Assembly: GCF_030269545.1 (NCBI RefSeq)
Contig: NZ_BSTN01000009.1
Location: 124,001 to 188,000 of the forward strand
Source of the DNA: Actinomadura sp. NBRC 104425
GTDB lineage: Bacteria; Actinomycetota; Actinomycetes; Streptosporangiales; Streptosporangiaceae
DNA length: 64,000 bases
Direction of reading: 5' to 3'
This document shows, one piece after another, positions 43,128 through 51,841 of this stretch. The notes below the pieces were generated by a model, which was not told where the DNA came from, made no database searches, and was given only the letters and a program-made list of their open reading frames with translations. The stretch's first letter is position 1. Each line of letters starts with the position of its first letter. A program made the translations under genes and the position numbers.

Positions 43128-43153
43128 CCGCCCGAGGCATCACAACCGGGCGG
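43128..43153 (-). promoter_or_regulatory. Second hairpin in the cysO leader, terminator-like
   Basis: CCGCCCG (43128-43134) pairs with CGGGCGG (43147-43153) over a 12-base loop. On the minus strand it is followed by AAAGCCCTTTTCGG, with a short T-run, so it may be a terminator for mec or an attenuator before cysO. Confidence 0.45.
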
Positions 43154-43443
43154 CAGGCGGGGGAATTCCAAGGCGGGATCAGGCGCGTCAGCGACAGTCG
43201 TAGACGACCTCGGCGCGCGAGTGCCCGAACAGGAAGCTCTGCACGGGACAGGGGGACGCGGCACCCCGCGGGAACCCGGAGAGCGCTGAGCGGAACGCCC
43301 GCGGCGGCGCCGGCGCGAAACCGGCCGACGCACCGCGCACGCCCGGCCCCGACCGCCCGCTCGTCCACATGACAGCCAGTTTACCGGCCGTGTCCGGGGC
43401 GCCGATCAGCCGCCCGGCGCGCCCGCCCGCCCGGCGGCGCCGC

Positions 43444-43860
43444 TCACTCGTAGCTGTCGACGATCTTCACTTCCTCTTCGGTGATCTCGCCGTCCACGAT
43501 CCGGAAGGAACGGAACTCGATCTCCTCGGGGTCGCGCGTGGACACCAGCACGTAGTGCGCGTTCGGCTCGGAGGCGTAGGACACGTCGGTGCGGGACGGG
43601 TACGCCTCGGTGGCGGTGTGGGAGTGGTAAATGACCACCGGCTCCTCGTCCCGGTCGTCCATCTCCCGCCACACCTTCAGCTGCTCGATGGAGTCGAACC
43701 GGTAGAACGTGGGGGAGCGCTCGGCGTTGGTCATCGCGATGAACCGGGTCGGCCGGTCCGATCCGGCCGCACCGGCGATCACACCGCAGGCCTCGTCGGG
43801 GTGGTCGGCGCGCGCATGCGCAACGATCTTGTCGACCAGGGCACGCTCGATCGTCAGCAT
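43444..43860 (-). CDS. mec: JAMM/MPN+ metallopeptidase releasing cysteine from CysO
   Basis: The 138-residue zinc protease has the JAMM motif HSHTATEAYPSRTD, with His79, His81, Ser89 and Asp92, and Glu23 in PDEACGVI. It hydrolyses the bond between the CysO C-terminus and the newly made cysteine. ATG 43860 (MLTIERALVDKI) is the family start; upstream codons in frame are low complexity. It lies upstream of cysO and cysM on the same strand, completing the pathway. A sulfur-loading enzyme (MoeZ type) is not in the window. Confidence 0.95.
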   Translation of the reverse strand: MLTIERALVDKIVAHARADHPDEACGVIAGAAGSDRPTRFIAMTNAERSPTFYRFDSIEQLKVWREMDDRDEEPVVIYHSHTATEAYPSRTDVSYASEPNAHYVLVSTRDPEEIEFRSFRIVDGEITEEEVKIVDSYE

Positions 43861-43958
43861 GACCCGAAGGCTACCCGCCGCCGCGTGCCGTCCCGGCCGC
43901 CGCCCCGCCCCGCGGCCCGCGCCGCCGCCCGGCCGGTCGCAACCCGGCGCGGACGCGG

Positions 43959-44489
43959 TCACCACACGGCGCGGACGAGGCTCTCCTGCAGCATGGTCAG
44001 CCAGTCGTAGGCGGCGTACATGGGCGTGCGCGGGTCGGCCGGGTCCAGTTCGGCGGCCTGCTCGTACCACTCCTCGGTGATGTCGAGGCGGGTGCCGAGC
44101 GCCAGCCGCACGTCGTTGAGGGCCCGCAGCCAGGTCTGCGCCTCCTCGTCGTCCAGGACCGGCCGCGGGCCCCGGTCGAGCGTCTTGAGGACCGTGCGGG
44201 CGGCCTCGCGCTTGCCGTCGCGCAGGCCCATCTCGGTGTAGCGCCGGAACTCGCCGGCGGCGCGGTCGTCCCCGCGGTAGCCGTCCGGGAACAGCCGCGC
44301 CAGCACCGGGTCGTCCGGCGGGGAGGTGCGCTCGGAGATGCCCACGGCGGCCAGCTCGTCGCCCGGGCCCGGCGCGTCCTGGTCCAGCAGCGCCAGCAGC
44401 TGCTCCATCAGCGCCCGGACCAGCGCCGCCTCTTCGGGCTCCAGGCGCACGCTGACGCCGCCCCCCCGGACCCTCTTGACCGCACTCAT
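43959..44489 (-). CDS. DUF2017 protein
   Basis: The 176-residue protein has the conserved helical pattern of DUF2017 (VSVRLEPEEAALVRALMEQL; WLRALNDVRLALGTRLDITE; PMYAAYDWLTMLQESLV). In actinobacteria it always follows clpS, as here with a 13-bp gap, so a link with the ClpS/ClpCP degradation pathway is plausible but unproven. It corresponds in position to Rv1332. Mec follows after 98 bp. Confidence 0.9.
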   Translation of the reverse strand: MSAVKRVRGGGVSVRLEPEEAALVRALMEQLLALLDQDAPGPGDELAAVGISERTSPPDDPVLARLFPDGYRGDDRAAGEFRRYTEMGLRDGKREAARTVLKTLDRGPRPVLDDEEAQTWLRALNDVRLALGTRLDITEEWYEQAAELDPADPRTPMYAAYDWLTMLQESLVRAVW

Positions 44490-44502
44490 GGCATCTCGAT
44501 TC

Positions 44503-44799
44503 TCAGTCGTCTCGCTTCACCGTGGCCCACAGGCCGTAGGAGTGCAGGATCTCCACGTCCCGCTCCATCTCCTCGCGGGTGCCGTTGGCGACCACGGCCC
44601 GGCCCTTGTGGTGCACGTCCAGCATGAGCTTCTCGGCCTTGGGCCGCGGGTAGCCGAACACGGTCTGGAACACGTACGTGACGTACGACATGAGGTTGAT
44701 GGGGTCGTTCCAGACGATCGCCAGCCAGGGCCGGTCGGCGCTCTGGTCCTCTCCGACGTCCGGCCGTTCCAGCTCGACCGGCGCGGGTGCTGTGCTCAT
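44503..44799 (-). CDS. clpS: ATP-dependent Clp protease adaptor ClpS
   Basis: ClpS delivers N-degron substrates to the ClpC/ClpA unfoldase. The 98-residue protein has the ClpS core: [20 protein letters not shown] with the N-end binding residues (NDP, M), [20 protein letters not shown] and [22 protein letters not shown] lies before ATG 44799. It heads the minus-strand cluster clpS-DUF2017-mec-cysO-cysM and is divergent from pncB, as in M. tuberculosis (Rv1330c-Rv1331). Confidence 0.96.
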   Translation of the reverse strand: MSTAPAPVELERPDVGEDQSADRPWLAIVWNDPINLMSYVTYVFQTVFGYPRPKAEKLMLDVHHKGRAVVANGTREEMERDVEILHSYGLWATVKRDD

Positions 44800-44954
44800 C
44801 GGCTCCTCACGTCTCCCTCGTATCCGCGGAGTCGATTCCGCCACCGTTCCCGATGCTATGCGCGATGCCGTCGGCCGCGTCCGCCGCTGCGCCGCCGCGG
44901 TGCGCGGCGGCCCGCATCTCCATGGTGCACACACCGGGCCTTAAGGTTCCACTT

Positions 44955-46280
44955 GTGGACCTTGGTGACGGCACGGCCCTGCTGACCGACCATTACGAGC
45001 TGACGATGCTGCAGGCGGCGCTGCGCGAGGGCACCGCCGAACGCCGCGCGGTGTTCGAGGTGTTCGCCCGCAGCCTGCCCAACGGGCGGCGCTACGGCGT
45101 GGTCGCGGGCACCGGACGGCTGCTGGACGCGATCGAGCGCTTCACCTTCGACGCCGCCGAGCTGGAGTTCCTCACCGCCCACGGCGTGGTGGACCGGCCG
45201 ACCGCCGAATGGCTGGAGAAGTACCGCTTCACCGGCGACGTCTGGGGTTATCCCGAAGGCGAGTGCTACTTCCCGGACTCGCCGATCCTGACGGTGGAAG
45301 GCACGTTCGCCGAAGCCGTCCTGCTGGAGACGCTGGTGCTGTCGATCCTCAACCACGACTGCGCGATCGCCTCGGCCGCGTCCCGGATGGTGCAGGCCGC
45401 GGCGGGGCGCCCGCTGATCGAGATGGGCTCGCGCCGCACCCACGAGCGGGCCGCCGTGGCCGCCGCCCGCGCCGCCTACATCGCGGGCTTCGCCACCACC
45501 TCCAACCTGGAGGCGGGCCGCCGGTACGGGGTGCCCACCGCCGGGACGGCCGCGCACGCCTTCACCCTGCTGCACGACAGCGAACGGCACGCCTTCAAGG
45601 CCCAGCTGACCTCCCTCGGCGAGGGCACGACGCTGCTGGTGGACACCTACGACGTCGAACGGGCCGTGCGCACCGCCGTGGAGCTGGCCGGGCCGTCCCT
45701 GGGCGCGGTGCGCATCGACAGCGGCGACCTGGGGGTGACGGCGCGGCGCGTCCGCGAGCTGCTGGACTCGCTCGGCGCCACCGGCACCCGCATCGTGGTC
45801 ACCGGAGACCTGGACGAGTACGGCATCGCGGCGCTGGGCACCGCGCCCGTCGACGGCTACGGCGTCGGCACGTCGCTGGTGACCGGGTCGGGCGCGCCCA
45901 CCGCGTCCCTGGTCTACAAGCTGGTGGCGCGGGCCGACGGGCCGGAGCCGGACGCCCCGATGCGCCCGGTGGCCAAGCGGTCGGCGGGCAAGCCCACCCG
46001 CGGCGGCCGCAAGACGGCGGTCCGCCGCATCGACCCGCACGGCACCGCGACCTGCGAGCTGATCAGCACGGGCGAGCCGGCGCCGGGGCCGCGCGACCGG
46101 CTGCTGCACGTCCCGCTGATCAGGAATGGCGAGGTGGTGGGGCGCGAGCCGCTGGCCGCCGCCCGCGAGCGGCACGCCCGCTCCCTGCGCGAGCTGCCCC
46201 CGGCCGCGGTGCGGCTGTCGCGCGGGCAGCCCGCCATCCCGACCCAATTCGTCGACGACGACGTGCGCCCGCCGGCGTAA
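44955..46280 (+). CDS. pncB: Nicotinate phosphoribosyltransferase
   Basis: PncB joins nicotinate with PRPP, using ATP, to make nicotinate mononucleotide for NAD salvage. The 441-residue protein has LLTDHYELTMLQAALREG at the start, ALLETLVLSILNHDCAIASA, the GSRRTHE segment, the phosphate-binding VRIDSGDL and the C-terminal YKLVARADG. I choose GTG 44955 after AAGG; an ATG at 44922 in frame is an alternative with no visible site. pncA follows after 50 bp, so nicotinamide can be deamidated and reused in one operon. Confidence 0.94.
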   Translation: MDLGDGTALLTDHYELTMLQAALREGTAERRAVFEVFARSLPNGRRYGVVAGTGRLLDAIERFTFDAAELEFLTAHGVVDRPTAEWLEKYRFTGDVWGYPEGECYFPDSPILTVEGTFAEAVLLETLVLSILNHDCAIASAASRMVQAAAGRPLIEMGSRRTHERAAVAAARAAYIAGFATTSNLEAGRRYGVPTAGTAAHAFTLLHDSERHAFKAQLTSLGEGTTLLVDTYDVERAVRTAVELAGPSLGAVRIDSGDLGVTARRVRELLDSLGATGTRIVVTGDLDEYGIAALGTAPVDGYGVGTSLVTGSGAPTASLVYKLVARADGPEPDAPMRPVAKRSAGKPTRGGRKTAVRRIDPHGTATCELISTGEPAPGPRDRLLHVPLIRNGEVVGREPLAAARERHARSLRELPPAAVRLSRGQPAIPTQFVDDDVRPPA

Positions 46281-46330
46281 CGTCCGCGTCGTCCGGGGAG
46301 ATATCGGGGGAACCTCATCGAGGAGCGCAC

Positions 46331-46909
46331 ATGGGCAAGGCCCTGATCATCGTTGACGTCCAGAACGACTTCTGCGAGGGCGGCTCGCTGCCCGTCGGCG
46401 GCGGCGCGGACGTGGCCGCCGCCATCTCCGCGCATGTCGCGGCGCATCGGGACGAGTACGCCCACATCGTCGCCACCCGCGACTTCCATCTCGACCCCGG
46501 CGACCACTTCTCCGCCGCCCCGGACTTCGTCGACACCTGGCCCCCGCACTGCGTGATCGGCACGCCCGGCGCCGACTTCCACCCCAACCTGGACCTCGCC
46601 CCGATCGAGGTGGTGTTCAGCAAGGGGCGCACCGACGCCGCCTACAGCGGGTTCGAGGGCGCGACCGACGACGAGGTGCCGCTGGCCGAGTGGCTGCTCG
46701 GCCACGGCGTGGACGAGGTCGACATCGTCGGCATCGCCACCGACCACTGCGTGCGGGCCACGGCCGTGGACGCCGCACGCGCCGGGCTGCGCACCCGCGT
46801 GCTGCTCGACCTGACGGCGGGCGTGGCCAAGGACACCGTCGACCGGGCCCTGGAGGAGCTGCGCCGCGAGGGCGTCGACCTCGTCGGCAGCCCCGTCGTC
46901 CGCGCCTGA
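46331..46909 (+). CDS. pncA: Nicotinamidase (pyrazinamidase)
   Basis: PncA hydrolyses nicotinamide to nicotinate, the substrate of PncB just upstream. The 192-residue protein has the catalytic triad Asp9 (VDVQNDF), Lys98 (FSKGR) and Cys140 (ATDHCVRAT). The metal site is Asp51, His53, His59 and His73. The M. tuberculosis homolog also activates pyrazinamide; presence of the full site suggests the same chemistry here. AGGAG lies before ATG 46331. Confidence 0.96.
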   Translation: MGKALIIVDVQNDFCEGGSLPVGGGADVAAAISAHVAAHRDEYAHIVATRDFHLDPGDHFSAAPDFVDTWPPHCVIGTPGADFHPNLDLAPIEVVFSKGRTDAAYSGFEGATDDEVPLAEWLLGHGVDEVDIVGIATDHCVRATAVDAARAGLRTRVLLDLTAGVAKDTVDRALEELRREGVDLVGSPVVRA

Positions 46910-46954
46910 CCGGGCGCCGCCGCGGGCGCTGCCCGCGGGTGCGGCCCCGGCGGG

Positions 46955-48751
46955 TCACAAGCGGCGCCGGGCTGCCCATTCGCGGATCTTGTCGATGCGG
47001 CGGCGGATGTCCTCGGCGCTGGCCTGGGCGATGGCGGGCCCGCCGCAGACCCGGCGCAGCTCGGCATGGATCACGCCGTGCGGCTGCCCGGTGCGGTGGT
47101 TCCACGCGCCGACCAGCCCGTTCAGCTCCTTGCGCAGGGCGTGCAGGTCCTCCGCGGCGGTTCTGTCGGCGGCGCGGTCGGCGGCGCCGTCGGCCCGCGG
47201 GTCGCCGGTCTTCTTCTTGCGGCGGGCGCGCATCTGGTCGGCCTGGCGCTTGCGCAGCAGCGCGCTGACCTGCTCGGGCTCCAGCAGGCCGGGGATGCCG
47301 AGGAACTCCTCCTCCTCGACCGAGCCGGGCGTGGCCTGCATGCCGAACTCGCCGCCGTCGTACAGCACCCGGTCGAAGGTGGCGGACGCCTCGACGGTCT
47401 CGAAGGCGAACTCCTCCCCCACCGCGTCGGGGTTGTCGCGGCGCCGGTTGGCCTCGGCCAGCAGGTCGTCGTCGAGGCCGTCCTCGCGCACGGGCTTGTC
47501 GAGCACGTGGTCGCGCTCGGCCTCCATCTCGGCGGCGTGGCTCATCAGCGTCGGCACCGACGGCAGGAACACCGAGGCCGTCTCGCCGCGCTTGCGGGCC
47601 CGGACGAAGCGGCCGATGGCCTGGGCGAAGAACAGCGGCGTGCTGGTGGACGTGGCGTACACGCCCACGCACAGCCGCGGGATGTCGACGCCCTCGGACA
47701 CCATCCGCACCGCCACCATCCACCGGTCGTCGCTCGCGGCGAACTGCTTGATCTTCTTGCTGGCGGTGGGGTCGTCCGACAGCACCACGGTGGCGCCCTG
47801 CCCGGTGACCGACCGCAGCATCGCCGCGTACGCCCGGGCCGCCTCGTGGTCGGTGGCGATGACCAGGCCGCCCGCATCGGGGATGGCGCGGCGCAGCTCG
47901 GTGAGCCGCTTGTCGGCGGCGACCAGCACCTGCCGGATCCAGTCGCCCTTGGGGTCGAGCGCGGCCCGCCACGCCTGGGACATCTGGTCCTGGGTGAGCG
48001 GCTCGCCGAGGGTGGCGGTCAGCTCCTCGCCCGCGCGGGTGCGCCAGCGCATCTCGCCCGCATACGCCATGAACAGCACCGGGCGGACGACACCGTCGGC
48101 CAGGGCCGGGCCGTAGCCGTAGGTGTAGTCGGCGCGGCTGCGGCGGATGCCGTCGGGCCCCTCCTCGTACTGCACGAACGGGATGGGGTTGACGTCGGTG
48201 CGGAACGGCGTGCCGGACAGGCACAGCCGCCGGGTGGCGGGCTCGAACGCCTCGCGCACCGCGTCACCCCACGACAGCCCGTCGCCCGCGTGGTGCACCT
48301 CGTCGAAGATCACCAGGGTCTTACGGGCCTCGGTGCGGTTGCGGTGCAGCGCCGGACGGGCCGCGACCGTGGCGTAGGTGACGGCGATGCCGTGGAAGTC
48401 CTTGCCGACGCGGCCCTGGGCGTTCTGGAACTCGGGGTCGATCTTGATACCCACGCGGCCGGCGGCCTCGGCCCACTGCCGCTTGAGGTGCTCGGTGGGG
48501 CACACCACGGTCACCCCGTACACCACGCGGCGGTCGAGCAGCTCGCGGGCCAGCCGCAGCGCGAAGGTGGTCTTGCCGGCGCCGGGCGTGGCGACGGCGA
48601 GGAAGTCGCGCGGACCGGTGCCCCCGCCCGCACCGAAGTACGCCTCCAGAGCCTGCTGCTGCCAGGCACGCAGGGACGAGGCGGTCCCCCAGGCGGCCCG
48701 CTCAGGGAAGGCGGGGGGCATGCTGGAAGCGGCGAAGGTGCTCACGGTCAT
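46955..48751 (-). CDS. Superfamily II DNA/RNA helicase (DEAD/DEAH, XPB-like)
   Basis: The 598-residue protein has helicase motif I ATPGAGKTTF with Lys60, motif II DEVHH at 150-154, motif III LSGTPFR and the C-terminal motifs VRMVSEGVDIPRL and AIGRFVRARKRG. The layout is that of ResIII/XPB-type helicases. A C-terminal region of about 200 residues has charged stretches (LLRKRQADQMRARRKKK). Actinomycetes encode it near clpS-pncB. It probably unwinds DNA in repair or transcription; a partner nuclease (as for Bax1-XPB) is not seen. It begins 6 bp after the metalloprotease gene. Confidence 0.9.
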   Translation of the reverse strand: MTVSTFAASSMPPAFPERAAWGTASSLRAWQQQALEAYFGAGGGTGPRDFLAVATPGAGKTTFALRLARELLDRRVVYGVTVVCPTEHLKRQWAEAAGRVGIKIDPEFQNAQGRVGKDFHGIAVTYATVAARPALHRNRTEARKTLVIFDEVHHAGDGLSWGDAVREAFEPATRRLCLSGTPFRTDVNPIPFVQYEEGPDGIRRSRADYTYGYGPALADGVVRPVLFMAYAGEMRWRTRAGEELTATLGEPLTQDQMSQAWRAALDPKGDWIRQVLVAADKRLTELRRAIPDAGGLVIATDHEAARAYAAMLRSVTGQGATVVLSDDPTASKKIKQFAASDDRWMVAVRMVSEGVDIPRLCVGVYATSTSTPLFFAQAIGRFVRARKRGETASVFLPSVPTLMSHAAEMEAERDHVLDKPVREDGLDDDLLAEANRRRDNPDAVGEEFAFETVEASATFDRVLYDGGEFGMQATPGSVEEEEFLGIPGLLEPEQVSALLRKRQADQMRARRKKKTGDPRADGAADRAADRTAAEDLHALRKELNGLVGAWNHRTGQPHGVIHAELRRVCGGPAIAQASAEDIRRRIDKIREWAARRRL

Positions 48752-48757
48752 CGAAGG

Positions 48758-49798
48758 CTACCCAGACTCACCGACAAACCGCGCCCCACCGCGCGCGGAA
48801 GCCGTCCGCCGCGGCTCCCGATACGCCGCCCACAACGTGCGCAAACGCCTTCCCTGACCAGCGGTGAACTCGCGCATGCAGTCGTCCCAGCCGTAGTTCA
48901 TGAAATTCCGCACAGGGTCGCTGCCGGGCTCGGGGCAGGTGTCCTTGCTCCGCGGGCAGCCCTGGGCGGGCCACGCCTCGTACGGCGTGTCGCCCACGTC
49001 GTCGCCGGGGACCTCGCAGCCGTTCTCAAAGGTGTGGAACAGCCCGATCCAGTGCCCGACCTCGTGGACGACGGTGTAGCCGCGGTCGAAGTGCCGCAGG
49101 GAGCCGTTGGTCACGCTGCGGTGGTCGACGATGACGCCGTCGTTGTCCGGTTCGCCGCGGTACCACTGGGGGAAGGTGGAGAAGCCGAGCACGTCGGTGC
49201 CGACGGCGGCGGTGAACAGGTTGAGGGTGCCGGGCCCGCCGCCGCGCAGGCGGTGCTTCATGTCCCGTTCGTGTGCGTGCGGGTGGGCGAACCACCCGGG
49301 GTGGACGGTGACGTCGTAGCTCTGGAGCCGGAACCGGATGCCGGTGTCGGCGCCGCCCCACCGGCCGCCGTAGGCGGCGTTGAGGGTGGCGACCTGCTGC
49401 TTGGCCGTGGCCCGCGACAGGCGTCCGCTCCGGCCGTCGGTCACCACGTGGAAGCGGACCGGGATGACGACCCGCCGGCGCCGCCACCGGGCCTCCAGCA
49501 GCCGCTCGTCGTCGGTGCCGAACCGGGCGCGCAGGGTGCGGCGGTAGTCGTCCAGCATCGCCCGCACCTGGGCCGGCGGGAGGTCGGCGCGGTCGCGGAC
49601 GGGCGGGTCGCCCGGCCCTCCCGGTTCGCCCGTGCGGCGCAGCGCCCCGCGGCCCGGCAGTGCGCGGCCGGGCGTGTCGTCGCAGGCGGGCCTCGCCGGC
49701 GCGGCCCGGCGGACGACCCGGGCATCGCCATACGCAAGGGACAGTGCACAGAGAGTAACCACAAGTGAGCAGCGCAAACCCCTGCCGAGCCGCTTCAT
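48758..49798 (-). CDS. Secreted zinc metalloprotease, pappalysin-like (M43)
   Basis: The 346-residue protein has an N-terminal signal peptide (LGRGLRCSLVVTLCALSLAYG). The metzincin motif HEVGHWIGLFH is at 245-255, and the Met-turn is NFMNYGWDDC. The Cys pairs (NGCEVPGDD, QGCPRSKDTC) and the layout fit M43 cytophagalysin/pappalysin proteases. Residues about 30-100 may be a propeptide. It is exported and probably cleaves extracellular proteins. The gene ends 6 bp before the helicase start, so the two may share a transcript although their roles look unrelated. Confidence 0.92.
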   Translation of the reverse strand: MKRLGRGLRCSLVVTLCALSLAYGDARVVRRAAPARPACDDTPGRALPGRGALRRTGEPGGPGDPPVRDRADLPPAQVRAMLDDYRRTLRARFGTDDERLLEARWRRRRVVIPVRFHVVTDGRSGRLSRATAKQQVATLNAAYGGRWGGADTGIRFRLQSYDVTVHPGWFAHPHAHERDMKHRLRGGGPGTLNLFTAAVGTDVLGFSTFPQWYRGEPDNDGVIVDHRSVTNGSLRHFDRGYTVVHEVGHWIGLFHTFENGCEVPGDDVGDTPYEAWPAQGCPRSKDTCPEPGSDPVRNFMNYGWDDCMREFTAGQGRRLRTLWAAYREPRRTASARGGARFVGESG

Positions 49799-49822
49799 CG
49801 ATCCCCCGAATCCAAAAACTCA

Positions 49823-49860
49823 TGATCTCGCGGCCGGTCTGCCCGCCGACCGCGAGATCA
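49823..49860 (-). terminator. Rho-independent terminator after the DUF3039 gene
   Basis: TGATCTCGCGG (49823-49833) pairs perfectly with CCGCGAGATCA (49850-49860). On the minus strand the stem is followed by TGAGTTTTTGG, giving a T-run, so it is a clear terminator for the DUF3039 transcript, just before the metalloprotease start. Confidence 0.85.
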
Positions 49861-49916
49861 CGTCATGCACGCCCGTGCGCCGCGCCGACCGTCATCCCCG
49901 GGCGGCGCGGCCGCGC

Positions 49917-50165
49917 TCACTGGTCCCTGTCGTGGCCCTTGGGCAGGGACTCGTAGATCTCCTTGCACTCCGGGCACACCGGGTACTTCTGGGGGTCCCG
50001 GTTGGGCACCCAGACCTTGCCGCACAGCGCGATCACCGGGGTGCCGGTCACCGCGCTCTCGGTGATCTTGGATTTCTTGACGTAGTGGGCGAACCGCTCG
50101 TGGTCGCCGTCGCCGTGCGAGAGATCCGGCCGGGTGTCGCTCTCGGGAAGGATCTTCGTGCTCAC
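49917..50165 (-). CDS. DUF3039 protein, small zinc-ribbon-like
   Basis: The 82-residue protein matches DUF3039: HERFAHYVKKSKITESAVTG, then ALCGKVWVPNRDPQKYPVCP with ECKEIYE. The Cys residues (C, then CPEC) suggest a zinc site. It is conserved across actinobacteria; the function is not known. The GTG start at 50165 follows GAGGAGG. A strong terminator lies downstream. Confidence 0.92.
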   Translation of the reverse strand: MSTKILPESDTRPDLSHGDGDHERFAHYVKKSKITESAVTGTPVIALCGKVWVPNRDPQKYPVCPECKEIYESLPKGHDRDQ

Positions 50166-50305
50166 GTGGCCTCCTCGCCCAGCGGCTCCGAAGCCGCGTC
50201 CGCAGGAATGCTGTGCTCATCTTGGCCGACCGGGCCGCTGCGGCCCATCGGCCGGGCTCGGCTGCGCGCCGCCGGGCGGCCCGTCGCCTCGCTCACCCCA
50301 ACACC

Positions 50306-50881
50306 TTAGTTGAGGGCCGGGTCGTCGGGGAAAGTGGAGACGAACGCCAGGTCACCGCCCTGGCGGCGGAGCACCTCGCGCCACAGCCGGGAGGGGTCGC
50401 CGGCGAACACGTCGCCCGCCTCGGCCGCAACCACGTACCACGCGCCCTCCTCGATCTCCGACAGCAGCTGCCCGGCCGACCAGCCGGAGTACCCGGCGAA
50501 CACCCGCAACTGGAGCAGCTCGGGCGCCAGCAGGCCGGGCGGGGCGTCCAGGTCCACCAGGCCCACCCGCGCCACCTCCGACGCGCCGTCCAGGGCGCGC
50601 CACCCCAGCGGCTCGCCCTCGCCGGGCAGCCGCGCCAGCGCCAGCGCGTTGTCGAGCGCCACCGGCCCGCCCTGGAACACCACCGACGGCCCGGTCACCA
50701 GTTCCGCCCACGGCGGCAGCACCCGGTCGACGGGGACCTCGGTCGGCCGGTTGAGGACGACGCCGAGCGTGCCGCCCTCGGCGTCGTGCTCGACCACCAG
50801 GACGACGCTGCGCCGGAAGTTGGGATCGTCCAGCTGCGGGGTGGCCACGAGCAGCTGCCCCACCCTTATGCCGTCTTCCAT
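50306..50881 (-). CDS. YqgE/AlgH family protein
   Basis: The 191-residue protein has the UPF0301 pattern: GQLLVATPQLDDPNFRRSVV, LVVEHDAEGGTLGVVLNRPT, VFQGGPVALDNALAL and VFAGYSGWSAGQLLSEIEEG. Members are widespread; AlgH has been linked to transcription control in pseudomonads, but the biochemical role is unclear. I take ATG 50881 (MEDGIRVGQ); two ATGs four and five codons upstream are equally possible, and no strong ribosome binding site separates them. Confidence 0.92.
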   Translation of the reverse strand: MEDGIRVGQLLVATPQLDDPNFRRSVVLVVEHDAEGGTLGVVLNRPTEVPVDRVLPPWAELVTGPSVVFQGGPVALDNALALARLPGEGEPLGWRALDGASEVARVGLVDLDAPPGLLAPELLQLRVFAGYSGWSAGQLLSEIEEGAWYVVAAEAGDVFAGDPSRLWREVLRRQGGDLAFVSTFPDDPALN

Positions 50882-51049
50882 GGCAACCATCATGCGTTGC
50901 CCGGAGCCCCGGCGGCACGCCCCCCGCGCGGTTAGCCTGTTACGCATCCCTATCGCCCGGGGTATCGGCAGAACGCGGGGCCGGGTTAAGAATGATCTAC
51001 TCGGGATCGCCGAGCGCCGGGAACCAGCCGACGGGCCGGGAGGAACGCG

Positions 51050-51808
51050 ATGCAGTTGCCGAGGGTCCTCATCGCCGCCGTATTCTTCGTCATCGGGCTG
51101 CTGCTCGCGCTGCCCTGGCTGACCGACATCACCGGGATCACCCGGGCGTCGGCGCCGGCGGCGTCCACGTCGTCGCCCAGCCCGGACGATTCGGCGACGC
51201 CCAGCCCGGGCGACTCGGGGTCGGGCAGCCCGTCGCCGTCGGGCACCCGCGGCAAGGGCGGTGACGACGGCTCGGCCGGCCCCAGCCCGAGCCGCACGAC
51301 GTCGTCGCCGAGCCGCAGCGCCTCGCCGAGCGCGACGCGCACCACGCGCACCTCCGCGCCCGGCACCGCGCCGCTGACCGTCACGTTCGGCGCGGTGGAC
51401 TGCCCCGACCGCACCGTTGAGGTGACCGTCCGCAACACCGGCAAGGGCACCGAGGACTACGCCATCGAGCGCAACGACGGGTCGGCCGCCGTGGCCGGCC
51501 GGCTCGGCCCCGGCGCGTCCCGCACCACCGAGCTCACCCTGCGCGAGGACCGCCGCACCCGCATCGAGGTCACCTGGCGCAACCGGCCGGTGCGGGAGCG
51601 GACGATCACCGCCAACTGCCGCCGCGGCACCCCCGCGCCGAGCCCGACCGACGAGCTGCCGCACACCGGCGCCGACTCCACGGTGCTGTGGGCGCGCGCC
51701 GCCACCGGCACCGCCGCCATGGTCACCGGCGCGATCATCTTCTGGTACGGCGGCATCTGGCCGCGGCGCCGCGAGCAGATCTTCGCCAAGAAGACCGGCG
51801 GCCGGTGA
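51050..51808 (+). CDS. Cell-wall-anchored LPxTG surface protein
   Basis: The 252-residue protein has a signal peptide (RVLIAAVFFVIGLLLALPWL) and a Ser/Pro/Thr-rich linker (about 34-110). A compact beta-sandwich domain with two Cys follows (LTVTFGAVDCPDRTVEVTV; ERTITANCRRG). Near the end is a sortase motif LPHTG, then a membrane helix (ATGTAAMVTGAIIFWYGGIW) and the basic tail PRRREQIFAKK. It should be linked to peptidoglycan by a sortase, none of which is in the window. GGGAGGAA precedes ATG 51050. The ligand or role is unknown. Confidence 0.85.
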   Translation: MQLPRVLIAAVFFVIGLLLALPWLTDITGITRASAPAASTSSPSPDDSATPSPGDSGSGSPSPSGTRGKGGDDGSAGPSPSRTTSSPSRSASPSATRTTRTSAPGTAPLTVTFGAVDCPDRTVEVTVRNTGKGTEDYAIERNDGSAAVAGRLGPGASRTTELTLREDRRTRIEVTWRNRPVRERTITANCRRGTPAPSPTDELPHTGADSTVLWARAATGTAAMVTGAIIFWYGGIWPRRREQIFAKKTGGR

Positions 51809-51841
51809 CGCGTCCCCGTCCCGGGCGCCGGACGGCGCCCG

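Larger units (their letters stand above)
43060..43443. other. Structured 384-bp gap between mec and cysO
   Basis: No convincing gene is found here. Two strong hairpins lie near the cysO end (43091-43108 and 43128-43153). A 60-codon minus-strand frame (43188-43370, ending SFLFGHSRAEVVYDCR) is open but matches nothing I know. In M. tuberculosis mec, cysO and cysM are almost contiguous, so the gap is unusual and may hold a promoter or leader that controls cysO-cysM separately. Confidence 0.5.

Noticed and set aside
43188..43370. 60-codon minus-strand frame between mec and cysO
   Set aside because: It has no recognisable domain or good ribosome binding site. Ala/Pro/Arg-rich content fits a chance frame. 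It is mentioned under the structured gap only.
47066..49768. Long plus-strand frame of 900 codons opposite the helicase and metalloprotease
   Set aside because: It is antisense to two genes with intact catalytic motifs, and its composition is typical of a shadow frame.
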